DNA of 64,000 nt from Paenibacillus spongiae (GTDB lineage: Bacteria > Bacillota > Bacilli > Paenibacillales > Paenibacillaceae): the NCBI RefSeq assembly GCF_024734895.1, contig NZ_CP091430.1:5846501-5910500 (forward strand), in the 5' to 3' direction. The position numbers were made by a program, and so were the translations under genes. The notes beneath the pieces were generated by a model that was not told where the DNA came from, did not search any database, and saw only the letters and a list, made by a program, of their open reading frames with translations. Below are positions 33,818 to 42,930 of this stretch, one piece after another (position 1 is the first letter of the stretch; each line of letters opens with the position of its first letter).

Positions 33818-35527
33818 CTATTGCTTCGCCTTATACCACTCGTTGACCTCAGCGGTAATCGCGTCGCCGCCAAATTTCTTCCAATCGGCCATAAACGTAT
33901 CGAACGCGCTTATATCCGACTGTCCCATAATAATCTTCGTGAACATTTCCAGCTTCATCTTATCGAGCGTGCTTTTCTTGGCCGTCATTGTCGGCGTGCT
34001 CGGTCCCGTATATTCATCAACCAAGTACCTGTTATCCTTCACATAGTCACTGACGACATTCATGCCGCCTCCGGGTCCAGCCCATTTATAGGAAGACCAG
34101 GCTTGCCCTTCCTCGTTGCTGTCTGCAAACTTGCCCGACAACCACATTTGGTAGAGGTCATAGTGATGCTTAACATCGGCAATTGGATTATCGATATACT
34201 TCCCGGCATCGACGGATTCTTGAACGCCCCGGTGAATATTGATCAGCTCCAGCGGATCGCTGATGATGACGGCCGCGAATGCGGATACATTAATTTCTTT
34301 GTTTTCCCCGCCGTACCAATAAGCATCCAGACGTCCTTCCGGGCCATACTGCTTCTCTACCGCAAAATTAAGCAGCTTCACGAGAGCCTCCGGATGCTCG
34401 AAGCCCTTGCGGACGACATAATAGTTCCCGACCGGAATGCCGCCTGATGTGCTTGCTGGCTGGTCATCGAAGGAAATCAGCGGATACGGCTTCCAATCCG
34501 ATTTTTCCTTCTTGTAATGATCTGTAAGCGGCCACCATACAGCACCCTCGCCGGAGTAGAACATGCCCGCTTTGTTGGAGGCAATCAGCTCGTAAGCTTT
34601 CGCTTGATCCTTGACGGCAAACTCCGGATCGATGAGACCTGCTTTGAACATTTCCTGCAGCTTCTGCAGCGCCGGCTTGAGTCCCGGCTGTATGTCACCG
34701 GAGACGAGCTGGCCGGAATCATCCTTGATCCAGCGGCCCGGATACGCATGGAAGCTCTCGAAGAAGCCCATTAAGGAGTTCATGTCCTTGTTGATTCCGC
34801 CCAGCCCGATCGTGTCCTTCTGGTTGTTGCCGTCCGGATCTTGATTGGCAAAAGCCTCGGCGATTTTGTATACGTCCTCCATCGTCTTGGGCTCCGGCAA
34901 ATTAAGCTTCTTCAGCCAATCCTGCCTGATCCACAGCATCTGCGCTCCGGTACCCGTGAAGCTGACGCCCGGAAGCGCAAGCAGCTTGCCTTCGAAGGTA
35001 GAGGCTTTCATCCCATTGCCGCCATCGTTGTTAATGATCTTCTTTGTCTTATCCGAAGCATATTTCTCGAACACGTCCGTCATGTCCTCGACCATATCGG
35101 CGTCGACCAGACGCTTCAGCTCATTGGCCGTCACCGACAGAATATCCGGAATGTCGCCGGATGCGATGGTGACATTCATTTTTTGCTGCCACTGGGTCTG
35201 TGGAACGCTCCATTTATTGATCAGCTTAATGCCAAGCTCCTCTTCATAGGAGCGGTACCAGATGTTGCTGTCAATGCTGTCGCCCTTCTCGAATTTGATG
35301 GATGGTGGCAGATACCTTACGGTTGTCACTTCAATCGGAGTCTCATATTTGCCAAGCGGATCGGCTGCGGCTGTCTGTTCTCCGGTATTTCCAGTTCCTT
35401 GACTGTTCAAGCTGTTTGCCTTGTTAGTCGCGTCTTTGTTATTCGCCGTACTGCTGCATGCCGTCATAAAGAGGAGCATAGCCGCTGCGGCGAATATAAG
35501 ATATCGCTTCAGACTCGTGTGGTGCAT
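33818..35527 (-). CDS. Lipoprotein solute-binding protein of sugar ABC transporter
   Basis: 569 residues from ATG 35527 (SD GGGGGGA); a start at 35566 would disrupt the signal peptide. Lipobox MTAC (C24), then an SSTANNKDATNKANS-type linker and a large type 1 binding fold. Segments such as WYRSYEEELGIKLINKW (near the N-terminus), PGVSFTGTGAQMLWIRQDWL and YVVRKGFEHPEALVKLLNF are typical of the LplA/YtcQ group of ~500-580 residue binding proteins. It leads the operon and is preceded by the YesN-like regulator gene, its probable activator. Confidence 0.92.
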   Translation of the reverse strand: MHHTSLKRYLIFAAAAMLLFMTACSSTANNKDATNKANSLNSQGTGNTGEQTAAADPLGKYETPIEVTTVRYLPPSIKFEKGDSIDSNIWYRSYEEELGIKLINKWSVPQTQWQQKMNVTIASGDIPDILSVTANELKRLVDADMVEDMTDVFEKYASDKTKKIINNDGGNGMKASTFEGKLLALPGVSFTGTGAQMLWIRQDWLKKLNLPEPKTMEDVYKIAEAFANQDPDGNNQKDTIGLGGINKDMNSLMGFFESFHAYPGRWIKDDSGQLVSGDIQPGLKPALQKLQEMFKAGLIDPEFAVKDQAKAYELIASNKAGMFYSGEGAVWWPLTDHYKKEKSDWKPYPLISFDDQPASTSGGIPVGNYYVVRKGFEHPEALVKLLNFAVEKQYGPEGRLDAYWYGGENKEINVSAFAAVIISDPLELINIHRGVQESVDAGKYIDNPIADVKHHYDLYQMWLSGKFADSNEEGQAWSSYKWAGPGGGMNVVSDYVKDNRYLVDEYTGPSTPTMTAKKSTLDKMKLEMFTKIIMGQSDISAFDTFMADWKKFGGDAITAEVNEWYKAKQ

Positions 35528-35674
35528 GTTCAATCCCCCCATGTGTGTAAACGCTGTCACTTGCATGAATCAAGTATAAGCCCGTTACCATCGACTGCGT
35601 AACAGGCCATTTCTTTACTTCGGCTTATCTATTTTTTACCTTTGTTCAGGGTCGTCCCTGCGGCCAATAATCCA

Positions 35675-37291
35675 TTAACGTTCTTCGAGCGACCGGTAAT
35701 CCTGGGGAGTTTGACCGCTCGTCTTCTTGAAAAACCGCGTAAAATGGGGCGGTGAAATGAAGCCCAGCTCCGCACTGATTTCATGAATTCTCAGGTCCGG
35801 CTGAAGAAGCATCCGCTTGGCTTCCTTCAGCTTCGTCTCATGGATATAGGCAAGCACATTCGTGCCTGTGACCTTCTTGAATGCTCTGGATAAATATGAG
35901 GGATTCCACTCGACAACCTCGGATAATCGCACTAAAGAGAGGTCTTCTCCCAGATGATCGTGAATGTAACGCTTCACCAGATCGATTGTGCGATCGTAAC
36001 GTTCCGCCTGATCTTGCACCTGAAGATCGAAGATCGTACTCGCCAGCCGATCATAATAATCCAACCAATATGCCGGCTCCAGTTGAACGTCCGAAGGCTG
36101 CATGATCACAGACAAATCCATGCGGTCCGACAGTCGATCCTGCAAATTAAAGCGGTGGATATGGCGCAGAAATACGAGTGAAATCGCAGAATGAACCGCG
36201 TCCAGCCGCATAGGCTCAGCCGTGAAGTGCTTCCAGACGGAATTGAAGGCTTCCGCTTGACCAGTGGCGAGATACTCGCCAAGCAGATCGGATTTGCGGA
36301 GCATCTTCGTCCGATAGAGCTCTAACTCGTCGAATGCGACCTGAACAACCCCGTTTCTCTCGCCGGATTGACGCTGGTACTCATGCTGCAGCATCGCCCA
36401 GCGGTCGGCAATGTCTTCCCATTCGCATGGCGACCGGTCAAGCAGACAGAATAGCGAAATACCGAAGGAACGCAAGCAAGCGGCCTCCGCATTCTCCGCA
36501 TATTCGCGAATGGCCAACAGAATACCGCTCCACGGAGCAAGCACTTCCGATCGCTCATCCGGATGACTGGCTGCCGGCTGTACGAACCAGACCAGAGTAT
36601 CCTTGTCGACAAATATATATTTCATATGCAGGTGCGGATAACCATACTGCTCCTCGATTGCATGCATCCCTGCATGCAGCTGAGCCTTGCCGGTCTGGCG
36701 AGTCCCGGAATCCCTTCCCATCAGCTTGCCCATCATAAGAAGGACTGGGCGCTTCGGGTCGAGCGAAATACGCAGTTCCTCGAATTGCTCGGATCTGCCT
36801 TGCGTATCGAATGCTTCGCCATGGAGCAAATCGCTTAACAGCTCGTTCTGCAGCAGCGGCAGTGTTTGTTCCATCTGCTGCATGGCTTTGGCCACAAGTC
36901 CTTCAATCTGCTGTTCTCCGGCTATATCCTCCATCAGCTTGCCGATCGTCTCCAGGATTGTCTCATGGCCTTCGGTCTTCAGCAAATAGCTGGTATTGTC
37001 ATAATGGATCGCCTCGTACACATAATCGAACTCGCTATGTCCCGTCAGAAAGACAACCTTGCACCTGGGCCACAGGCTGCGTATATGCTTATGAAGCTCC
37101 AATCCGCTTAAAGCAGGCATTCGGATATCCGTCAGGACAATGTCAAACTTTCCCCGCTTCAACCATTCGAGTGCCGACTTACCGGAATAAGCCTTATATA
37201 ATTCCAGCTCGAACGGAAACCGATCCTGGAGAAGCGTTTGGAGACCGTCCGCTATATCGGGCTCGTCATCCACGATCAACAATCGAAGCAT
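35675..37291 (-). CDS. AraC-type response regulator (YesN-like)
   Basis: 538 residues. N-terminal receiver domain with acidic pocket VDDEPD, phosphoacceptor D55 (VLTDIRMP) and later T/K positions (FLTGH, LLKTEG). A ~270-residue linker follows, then a C-terminal AraC double HTH (DLSLVRLSEVVEWNPSYLSR, KKVTGTN, ISAELGFISPPHFTRFFKK in part). It overlaps the kinase gene by 26 nt, so both are translated together. The system is expected to sense an extracellular sugar and activate the transporter operon directly downstream at 35527. Confidence 0.93.
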   Translation of the reverse strand: MLRLLIVDDEPDIADGLQTLLQDRFPFELELYKAYSGKSALEWLKRGKFDIVLTDIRMPALSGLELHKHIRSLWPRCKVVFLTGHSEFDYVYEAIHYDNTSYLLKTEGHETILETIGKLMEDIAGEQQIEGLVAKAMQQMEQTLPLLQNELLSDLLHGEAFDTQGRSEQFEELRISLDPKRPVLLMMGKLMGRDSGTRQTGKAQLHAGMHAIEEQYGYPHLHMKYIFVDKDTLVWFVQPAASHPDERSEVLAPWSGILLAIREYAENAEAACLRSFGISLFCLLDRSPCEWEDIADRWAMLQHEYQRQSGERNGVVQVAFDELELYRTKMLRKSDLLGEYLATGQAEAFNSVWKHFTAEPMRLDAVHSAISLVFLRHIHRFNLQDRLSDRMDLSVIMQPSDVQLEPAYWLDYYDRLASTIFDLQVQDQAERYDRTIDLVKRYIHDHLGEDLSLVRLSEVVEWNPSYLSRAFKKVTGTNVLAYIHETKLKEAKRMLLQPDLRIHEISAELGFISPPHFTRFFKKTSGQTPQDYRSLEER

Positions 37292-39062
37292 ATTCCTTGT
37301 CCTCCTTCCATATCGCGATCCGGACTTCCAATCCGCCTAGAAGGCTGCGTTCCAGATGAATGCCGCCTTTATCTCCGTATTTCATGCGCAGCCGCCGATG
37401 AATGTTCAGAAGGCCCGTCGTTTCTATCGTACTTTCATCTGTACTTAGCAGAGCCCACAGCCCCTCCAATCGTTCCTGATCCATGAACGGACCGTTGTCT
37501 TCCACCCGGATAAGCAGACAATCTTCCGTCTCCTCGAATGTAATCGACAGGAACCCGCCTTCCTCCATCTGGTCAAACACATGCTCGAATGCGTTCTCGA
37601 TAAGCGGTTGAAGGATAAGACGCGGCACCATGACCGCCCGGTAAGAGACCGGCACTTCGCCGCACTCAGCTTTCATGCGCAGTCGGAACCGCCGTCCTTG
37701 AATTTCCGCATAAATCGTAGCGTGCTTGGCCTCCTCATAGAGCGGAGCCTCGTCTGAGGAATTCCGGGTAATATACCGCAGATAACTGCCCATTTGCGTA
37801 GCGAACTGCTTGGCGTTATCATGATCCTCTACCGCAATCATATTAGATAGGGTAAAGTAGCTGTTATATAGAAAATGAGGATTGATTTGGGATTGAAGCT
37901 GTTTGAGCTCCGCCCGTTGAACGAGTATTTTATGCGTATAGACCTGTTCGATCAATTCCCGCATATTGCGGGACATCTTATTAAAACCCTGGAGCAAATA
38001 ACCGAACTCGCTGCGACTGCTCGCGGCGACCGTCACGTCCAGCTCGCCCTTCTCCATCTTTCGGAATGCCCGCAGCAGCGCCAGCAGCGGCCGATGAATC
38101 ATTCGGTATAAGGAAAGCCACAGCACGACAATAAAGACGAGGAACACAGCTATTAAGACCCAGAACAACTGCTGGTAACGGTACAGGTTATTGAACAGAT
38201 GCTTCTCGGGAACGTAATGAATAAGCGAGAAACCGAGCAATTGCGAGAAACGGGAGGATACGAGCACGCGGTCTTCTCCTTTTCCTACGCTGCTGATATT
38301 CTCGAATGTATGAGGCACATCCGTTTTATATTGATCGATATACTGATCTAAATACGGATTCTCGTAATGATGGCTGCGTATGATGAACCCGCCGCTAGGA
38401 TCTCTTAGAACGGAACCGCTGTTCTCGCTGCTCTCGAGAGCGGCAAACGACTTGATCAGCTCATTCGGCGAGAGCTCCACGATAATGGAATACAGCGCAT
38501 TTCCCCCTTCATACAAACCGCGCACCTCATGAACCAACACGATATACGGGATATTGCCGAGGAAATAAATCGCTTCTCCCGGATTCTTGCTGGCAAGCTC
38601 GCGGGTTGCATTGAATTGTTCCTCTGCCATTACTCCCGTCCCCTGCATAGCGGATAGCGTGCGGTTGATGGAGGGAATATGAACCGACACATCCGAAATA
38701 TATATGCTGCTGTTCTTCAGTGCAAACAACCGATCCTGCAGCAGAAGCAGAGCCTGGCTTTTGTCATAGTTATTCATATAGTCAGGCATGACTGCCAGCT
38801 TGTTCAGAGACTCGTCATTAATCATTTCAAACTGCAGCAATTGAATCCGTTCGACTTCCTTCTCCATCGCACGAATATTCGCTTCAACCCGGGACTCCAT
38901 GGAGTTGGATATTTCCCGGCGCAGCGACTCTCTTCCCCCGGAATAGAAGTAGTTCCCGATCAAGATGATCGGTATCAGCATAAAAGCCAGCGTTAAGGCG
39001 AAGCGAAACAACAGCGAGCTCTTTATTTTACTAAGCCCTGTACGGATAAATCCCACCCCCAT
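37266..39062 (-). CDS. Sensor histidine kinase (YesM-like, HPK7)
   Basis: 598 residues: membrane helix about 18-40, a ~255-residue extracellular sensor (dCache-like), second helix about 298-318, HAMP (about 320-373), then a His_kinase domain with phospho-acceptor H396 in QSQINPHFLYNSY, and an ATPase domain (N box PLIENAFEHVFDQ, G1 VEDNGPFM). The modified N and G boxes are usual for YesM kinases. Partner of the YesN-like regulator, with overlapping genes. Two GAAAGCGC elements near 39089-39137 upstream could be cre-related. Confidence 0.92.
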   Translation of the reverse strand: MGVGFIRTGLSKIKSSLLFRFALTLAFMLIPIILIGNYFYSGGRESLRREISNSMESRVEANIRAMEKEVERIQLLQFEMINDESLNKLAVMPDYMNNYDKSQALLLLQDRLFALKNSSIYISDVSVHIPSINRTLSAMQGTGVMAEEQFNATRELASKNPGEAIYFLGNIPYIVLVHEVRGLYEGGNALYSIIVELSPNELIKSFAALESSENSGSVLRDPSGGFIIRSHHYENPYLDQYIDQYKTDVPHTFENISSVGKGEDRVLVSSRFSQLLGFSLIHYVPEKHLFNNLYRYQQLFWVLIAVFLVFIVVLWLSLYRMIHRPLLALLRAFRKMEKGELDVTVAASSRSEFGYLLQGFNKMSRNMRELIEQVYTHKILVQRAELKQLQSQINPHFLYNSYFTLSNMIAVEDHDNAKQFATQMGSYLRYITRNSSDEAPLYEEAKHATIYAEIQGRRFRLRMKAECGEVPVSYRAVMVPRLILQPLIENAFEHVFDQMEEGGFLSITFEETEDCLLIRVEDNGPFMDQERLEGLWALLSTDESTIETTGLLNIHRRLRMKYGDKGGIHLERSLLGGLEVRIAIWKEDKEYASIVDRG

Positions 39063-39223
39063 CCTCGCTTCGAAACTTGTTTGCTATGCGCTTTCACAAC
39101 ACATATCTTCTCATTATTTATAAGAAAGCGCTCAAAAGCAATAAAAAAAATTGTTTTCTATGGCGTATCACCCGGTCGTGGTTGAGAGAAGCTTCGCGTC
39201 CTAATTCCATTTAATTACAACGA

Positions 39224-39265
39224 AAAAAGTCCAATAACGACTTATATTTATCGTCGTCATTGGAC
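39224..39265 (-). terminator. Terminator after the cat gene
   Basis: GTCCAATAACGAC pairs with GTCGTCATTGGAC (one mismatch); on the minus strand TTTTTTCG follows. The rest of the 39063-39372 gap holds the kinase promoter region and nothing else I can name. Confidence 0.8.
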
Positions 39266-39372
39266 CGGTTGGTGTTCGTATGCTCGAAGACAATGCAGTA
39301 TGAAGCAAGAAGCATGTAAAGAAAGTCTTATCCTGCCTTTGCAATGATTTAACTATCGTTGCCCTGTCAGGT

Positions 39373-40023
39373 TCAGCACCATTCCTTACAGTTATCCGCC
39401 CTTAATTGCAGATCGTTATACAATAGGCTGGCATGATAGCCATCGCAAACAGCGTGGTGGAATTGACCCGACAATGGAAGCAGAACTTGACCGTCTTGAT
39501 GAAAATATTTGCCTATCGTAAATATGGGCAGCAAATAGGTTCCCTCGGTATAAATATTCAGATTAAAGCCAGAGAAGCTCACCCACGGAATGCTGGAAAT
39601 CGGAAAGGTGTTTGGCGGCTCATTGGCTTTAGCGGAAAATTGTTTAATACCTCCATATTTCTCCATATCATCAAGATAACGACGGTAGAATTCATTAAAA
39701 TCTTCGCTGTACAAGGTCCAAATGGATGAAAATGTCTTGTCATCATCATGGAAAATCGTAAAGCTAGGAGACATGCTGTCCCAATAACCTAACCTGCCCT
39801 CGGAATCAAGACATGTGCGAAATTCAATGTGGCGGTTTACCACTGTAGTGACCATATGAATAAGCGCCGGGTACAACTTGATCCCCTTCGTTTTAAGCTC
39901 TGCAAGCAGCCGGGTTATATCAATGTTTGCCGTCATGCTGTAGGTGCATCTGACTGTGTTTAAATAATGTTCATAATAGGTTCTTCTACCCCAGTTATCC
40001 ATATTAATTGGATTGAAAATCAT
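39373..40023 (-). CDS. cat: Type A chloramphenicol O-acetyltransferase
   Basis: 216 residues from ATG 40023, chosen over 40029 because the SD AGGAGG is 8 nt from it and the N-terminus then aligns with known CATs (MIFNPINMDNWGRR versus MNFNKIDLDNWKRK of staphylococcal CAT). The catalytic motif HHAVCDGYHAS is intact near the C-terminus, and YPALIHMVTTVVNRHIEFR matches the trimer-face helix of the family. It acetylates chloramphenicol at the 3-hydroxyl with acetyl-CoA. Upstream lies what appears to be a translational attenuator (leader peptide plus SD-sequestering hairpin), so expression should be drug-inducible. No mobile element flanks it. Confidence 0.93.
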   Translation of the reverse strand: MIFNPINMDNWGRRTYYEHYLNTVRCTYSMTANIDITRLLAELKTKGIKLYPALIHMVTTVVNRHIEFRTCLDSEGRLGYWDSMSPSFTIFHDDDKTFSSIWTLYSEDFNEFYRRYLDDMEKYGGIKQFSAKANEPPNTFPISSIPWVSFSGFNLNIYTEGTYLLPIFTIGKYFHQDGQVLLPLSGQFHHAVCDGYHASLLYNDLQLRADNCKEWC

Positions 40024-40031
40024 TTTCATAA

Positions 40032-40066
40032 CCTCCTAAAATGTTAAGAATCTTCGTTTTAGGAGG
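40032..40066 (-). promoter_or_regulatory. SD-sequestering hairpin of the cat attenuator
   Basis: A perfect 10-bp inverted repeat: CCTCCTAAAA and TTTTAGGAGG on the minus strand, 15-nt loop. The second arm contains the cat SD AGGAGG, and the first arm includes the last codon and stop of the leader ORF. A ribosome stalled in the leader would melt the hairpin and free the SD, the classic cat mechanism. Confidence 0.8.
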
Positions 40067-40088
40067 CTTGATCGACTGATTTAACCAT
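40059..40088 (-). CDS. cat leader peptide (MVKSVDQAS)
   Basis: Nine codons plus TAA from ATG 40086-40088. The opening Met-Val-Lys followed by Ser/Asp resembles the cat-86 leader (MVKTD...), in which chloramphenicol stalls the ribosome at codon 6. The terminal codons GCC TCC TAA supply the anti-SD arm of the hairpin. A weak SD (GAGGAT) is close upstream. Too short for ordinary gene finding. Confidence 0.7.
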   Translation of the reverse strand: MVKSVDQAS

Positions 40089-40165
40089 ATCCTCATCACA
40101 ATCCCCGTACATTTTTTTACTGCATGTTCAGAAAATCAGCCCGCTCTTGGAATTACGCTGCGCCA

Positions 40166-41650
40166 TCAATGAGCAGCACTGTCCGCGTTAGTTGTTCTTA
40201 TATGCCGGAGACATGCTTGCGGCGGTCTCCCGACAATCAGGCTGGCGCCGTCCGTATATCCTTCTTCCCTTCCCGTCAGCTCCAGGATCAACCGCTCCCT
40301 CCAGTCGGCCAGCCTCTCCTCATGTTCTGGCGATCCCGCCAAATTATACCGCTCTTGAGGGTCAGCCTGAAGATCGAACAACTGCTCCTTACCGATCTGG
40401 GAATACCAAATATACTTCTGCTTACCGTCCGTTACATAATGAGAGGAAAGCCCCCCGTAAGCGTGCTCGCCATGGATGTACGCCCTCCAATCAGCTTGGC
40501 TTTCGCGCCCTCCCAGAGGAACGACGCTCCTTCCGTCTACAGAGTCTGGAATCGGAACGCCGGAGGCCTGCAGCAAGGTCGGCATAATATCCCGCAGCTC
40601 TACGACATCCTTCACCCGTTTCCCGGGTACAAGCCCCAAAGTGCCTGTCGGATCATTCAGAATAAACGGTACTTTGGCGCTGCCTTCATAGGCTAATATC
40701 TTCTTGTACAGATTATGGTCGCCCATTAAGTCGCCATGATCGGATGTGAACAGAATGATCGTATTATGGCTTACCCCAAATTCGAACAGCGCGTTCCGCA
40801 GGCGTCCGATTTGGTTGTCGATATGGGTAATGAGCGCATAGTACGCGGCGAGAGCTTTCTTCCGCATCCGCTCATGCACGATTCCACCCGCAGTCGTCGG
40901 ATTCAGGCCCTCACGGCCCGGATCGTCCCGCCGCGCCCATTCACCGACCGGCGGCTCGGGCAATTCGATCCCATCGTACAGATCCAGGAAAGCCTGCGGA
41001 GGATCCAGAGGCGCATGCGGCCTGACGAAGGAGGTCCACAAGAAGAACGGCTTGCTCGGATCCCTCCGCCGCAAGAAATCGATGGATTGGGTTACAGCCC
41101 AGTTGGTTGGATGCAGCGATTCATCCAGATGCCAAGGTCTGGCGACCGTCGAAGCATTGCAGTCCAGGCCGTGATCCATAATGTCCTGCTGCGATCCCGC
41201 CTTCTCCCGCAGCCATACCAGGTAATCATCGCATTGATCCCACCACTCCAGCGCAGTGGAACGGGCGCGGTTGCGGTTGTAATGCATATAGCCGTCATGC
41301 AGCACAATGTTGTGGAATCCGCACAGATTGCGGGTCGGGTACACATGCATTTTGCCGACACATTGCGTATGGTAGCCGGCTTTGGCGAACTCCCCGGGCA
41401 GCGTATGCTCATAATTCCAAGGCACCTTGTCCTCGTATCCGACTCGGCCGTGATTGCGCTGGCTCATACCGGTCAAAATGGCAGCTCTGGCAGGAATACA
41501 GGACGGCGTTGCCGTGTAAGCGCTTGTGTAAGCGACGCCAGTTCGGGCCAGATCATCCAGGTTCGGCGTTTCAATGACCGGATGGCCCAGGAAGTGAAGG
41601 CAATCCGCCCTCATCTGGTCAACGGAAATCAATAGAACATTCGGTTTCAT
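40166..41650 (-). CDS. Cys-type sulfatase (formylglycine-dependent)
   Basis: 494 residues, no signal peptide, so cytoplasmic. The sulfatase signature is C51-I-P-A-R55 (TPSCIPARAAILTG), where C51 must be converted to formylglycine. Metal ligands: D11 (ISVDQMRAD) and the D-H pair in FTSDHGDLMGDHNLYKK. Other family marks are HTQCVGKMHVYP and a C-terminal D-L-Q-x-D-P-x-E-x-x-N-L segment (FDLQADPQERYNLAG). It cleaves a sulfate ester or is a related phosphonate/phosphate hydrolase. No maturase (anSME or FGE) is in the window. Divergent from spxH. Substrate unknown. Confidence 0.9.
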   Translation of the reverse strand: MKPNVLLISVDQMRADCLHFLGHPVIETPNLDDLARTGVAYTSAYTATPSCIPARAAILTGMSQRNHGRVGYEDKVPWNYEHTLPGEFAKAGYHTQCVGKMHVYPTRNLCGFHNIVLHDGYMHYNRNRARSTALEWWDQCDDYLVWLREKAGSQQDIMDHGLDCNASTVARPWHLDESLHPTNWAVTQSIDFLRRRDPSKPFFLWTSFVRPHAPLDPPQAFLDLYDGIELPEPPVGEWARRDDPGREGLNPTTAGGIVHERMRKKALAAYYALITHIDNQIGRLRNALFEFGVSHNTIILFTSDHGDLMGDHNLYKKILAYEGSAKVPFILNDPTGTLGLVPGKRVKDVVELRDIMPTLLQASGVPIPDSVDGRSVVPLGGRESQADWRAYIHGEHAYGGLSSHYVTDGKQKYIWYSQIGKEQLFDLQADPQERYNLAGSPEHEERLADWRERLILELTGREEGYTDGASLIVGRPPQACLRHIRTTNADSAAH

Positions 41651-41767
41651 GCGGCATCTCCTTTGTTTCTTGCCGATTTACGAATCTATTATGTCATCAC
41701 CATTAGAATCGTTAATATAATACCAATTATCGTCAGTAATATCTATAACATAGGGAGAATCGCATAC

Positions 41768-41795
41768 TTGATTTATTTTTTATAGTTAATATAAT
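41768..41795 (+). promoter_or_regulatory. Promoter of the SpxH gene
   Basis: -35 TTGATT (41768-41773), 16-nt AT-rich spacer, perfect -10 TATAAT (41790-41795), about 50 nt before the start codon. Confidence 0.55.
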
Positions 41796-41846
41796 AAAGT
41801 TATAGATATTCCGAACATCAACACGGACAGAAACGAGGAGACAGAC

Positions 41847-42764
41847 ATGACGAACAAGATGATTTGCGATTTGGAAACGGGAGTTTGCGGGGTTGGCGGA
41901 GAAGAGGCTATGGAGCTGATCGATCTCAACGCCCCCCAAGAGATCATCGATCTGTATTACGTCACGGACCCTATTTGCTCCCACTGCTGGGCGCTGGAGC
42001 CGGTGCTTCGCAAGTTTGCCGAACAATACGGTCATTACTTTCACTTGCATACCGTCATGGGCGGACTGTTGAAGAGTTGGGACGGCTTCGCGGACGTGAA
42101 GAACGGCATAAGCCAGCCCGCCGATGTAGCGGTCCACTGGAGAGAGGTCGGCGTGCATTCCCGCATGCCGATTGACGGTTCGTTATGGCTGGATAACCCG
42201 GTGCAATCCTCCTATATTCCATCCCGCGTCTTCAAGGTCTTTCAACGGAAGGATGAGAAGCTGGCCATTACCTTCCTGCGCAGGGCGAGAGAAGCGGTCT
42301 TCGCCTTCAATCAGAACATCGGAGATGAAGAAGTGCTTCGCGGCATCGTCGATCAGATGGGGTTGGATGGGGATACCATCGTGAAGGAGGCCGCTCTTCC
42401 CGCCAGCCAGGAGCTTCTGGAGCAGGACTTCGCGCTTGCCAAGAAGCTCGGTGTTAGAGGTTTTCCCACCATCATTATGGTCAATGCCGAGAATAAAGGA
42501 GCCAAGATCGTCGGAGCCCGTTCAATCGATCACTATATAACGGGACTCAAGCAGACGCTTGCTGCGACAGAAGAGCTTACATCCAAGCCGATGCCCGCCC
42601 TCTCCGAGCTTATTGCCCAAGAAGGCCTCCTGTTCGCCAAAGAAATCGAGGTCATGTACGATCTGAAGCAGGAGGATCTGCAGGCTTATCTTCATGCCGA
42701 GCTGTCGCCGGAGGCCTATGTTCAGAAGGAAATCTTGAATGAAACGTATATTGTAAAAAAGTAA
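41847..42764 (+). CDS. spxH: ClpXP adaptor SpxH (YjbH-like, DsbA fold)
   Basis: 305 residues. A short Cys-containing N-terminal segment (MICDLETGVCGVGG) is followed by a thioredoxin/DsbA-like fold with the C-x-x-C of DPICSHCWALEPVLRKF, the YjbH/SpxH signature, and the cis-Pro loop VRGFPTIIM. In Bacillus and Staphylococcus this protein hands the redox regulator Spx to ClpXP for destruction. Length matches the family (~275-305). SD GAGGAG precedes ATG 41847. Plausibly related to the thiol/electrophile theme of 20-24 kb, but unlinked. Confidence 0.82.
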   Translation: MTNKMICDLETGVCGVGGEEAMELIDLNAPQEIIDLYYVTDPICSHCWALEPVLRKFAEQYGHYFHLHTVMGGLLKSWDGFADVKNGISQPADVAVHWREVGVHSRMPIDGSLWLDNPVQSSYIPSRVFKVFQRKDEKLAITFLRRAREAVFAFNQNIGDEEVLRGIVDQMGLDGDTIVKEAALPASQELLEQDFALAKKLGVRGFPTIIMVNAENKGAKIVGARSIDHYITGLKQTLAATEELTSKPMPALSELIAQEGLLFAKEIEVMYDLKQEDLQAYLHAELSPEAYVQKEILNETYIVKK

Positions 42765-42930
42765 GCCGCAGCTCTCGGTCCGCATCACGGTCATAAGGTT
42801 CTTTTGACCGCTGTTGTTCCCGGTTTTTCAGATTTGACTAGAAATCCGGGAACATCGGTGGCCATTAACGAATCTTATCATCACTATTCCTGATTCATTA
42901 TGTAGGACATTCTCGCAATGTTTCTCTCAT

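Noticed and set aside
39089-39137. cre boxes upstream of the YesM-like kinase gene
   Set aside because: Both GAAAGCGC elements miss several consensus positions. Only the pair upstream of the left-edge permease was good enough to list.
42816-42855. Hairpin TTCCCGG...CCGGGAA after spxH as a terminator
   Set aside because: There is no T-run on the plus strand after it, so it was not listed as a terminator.
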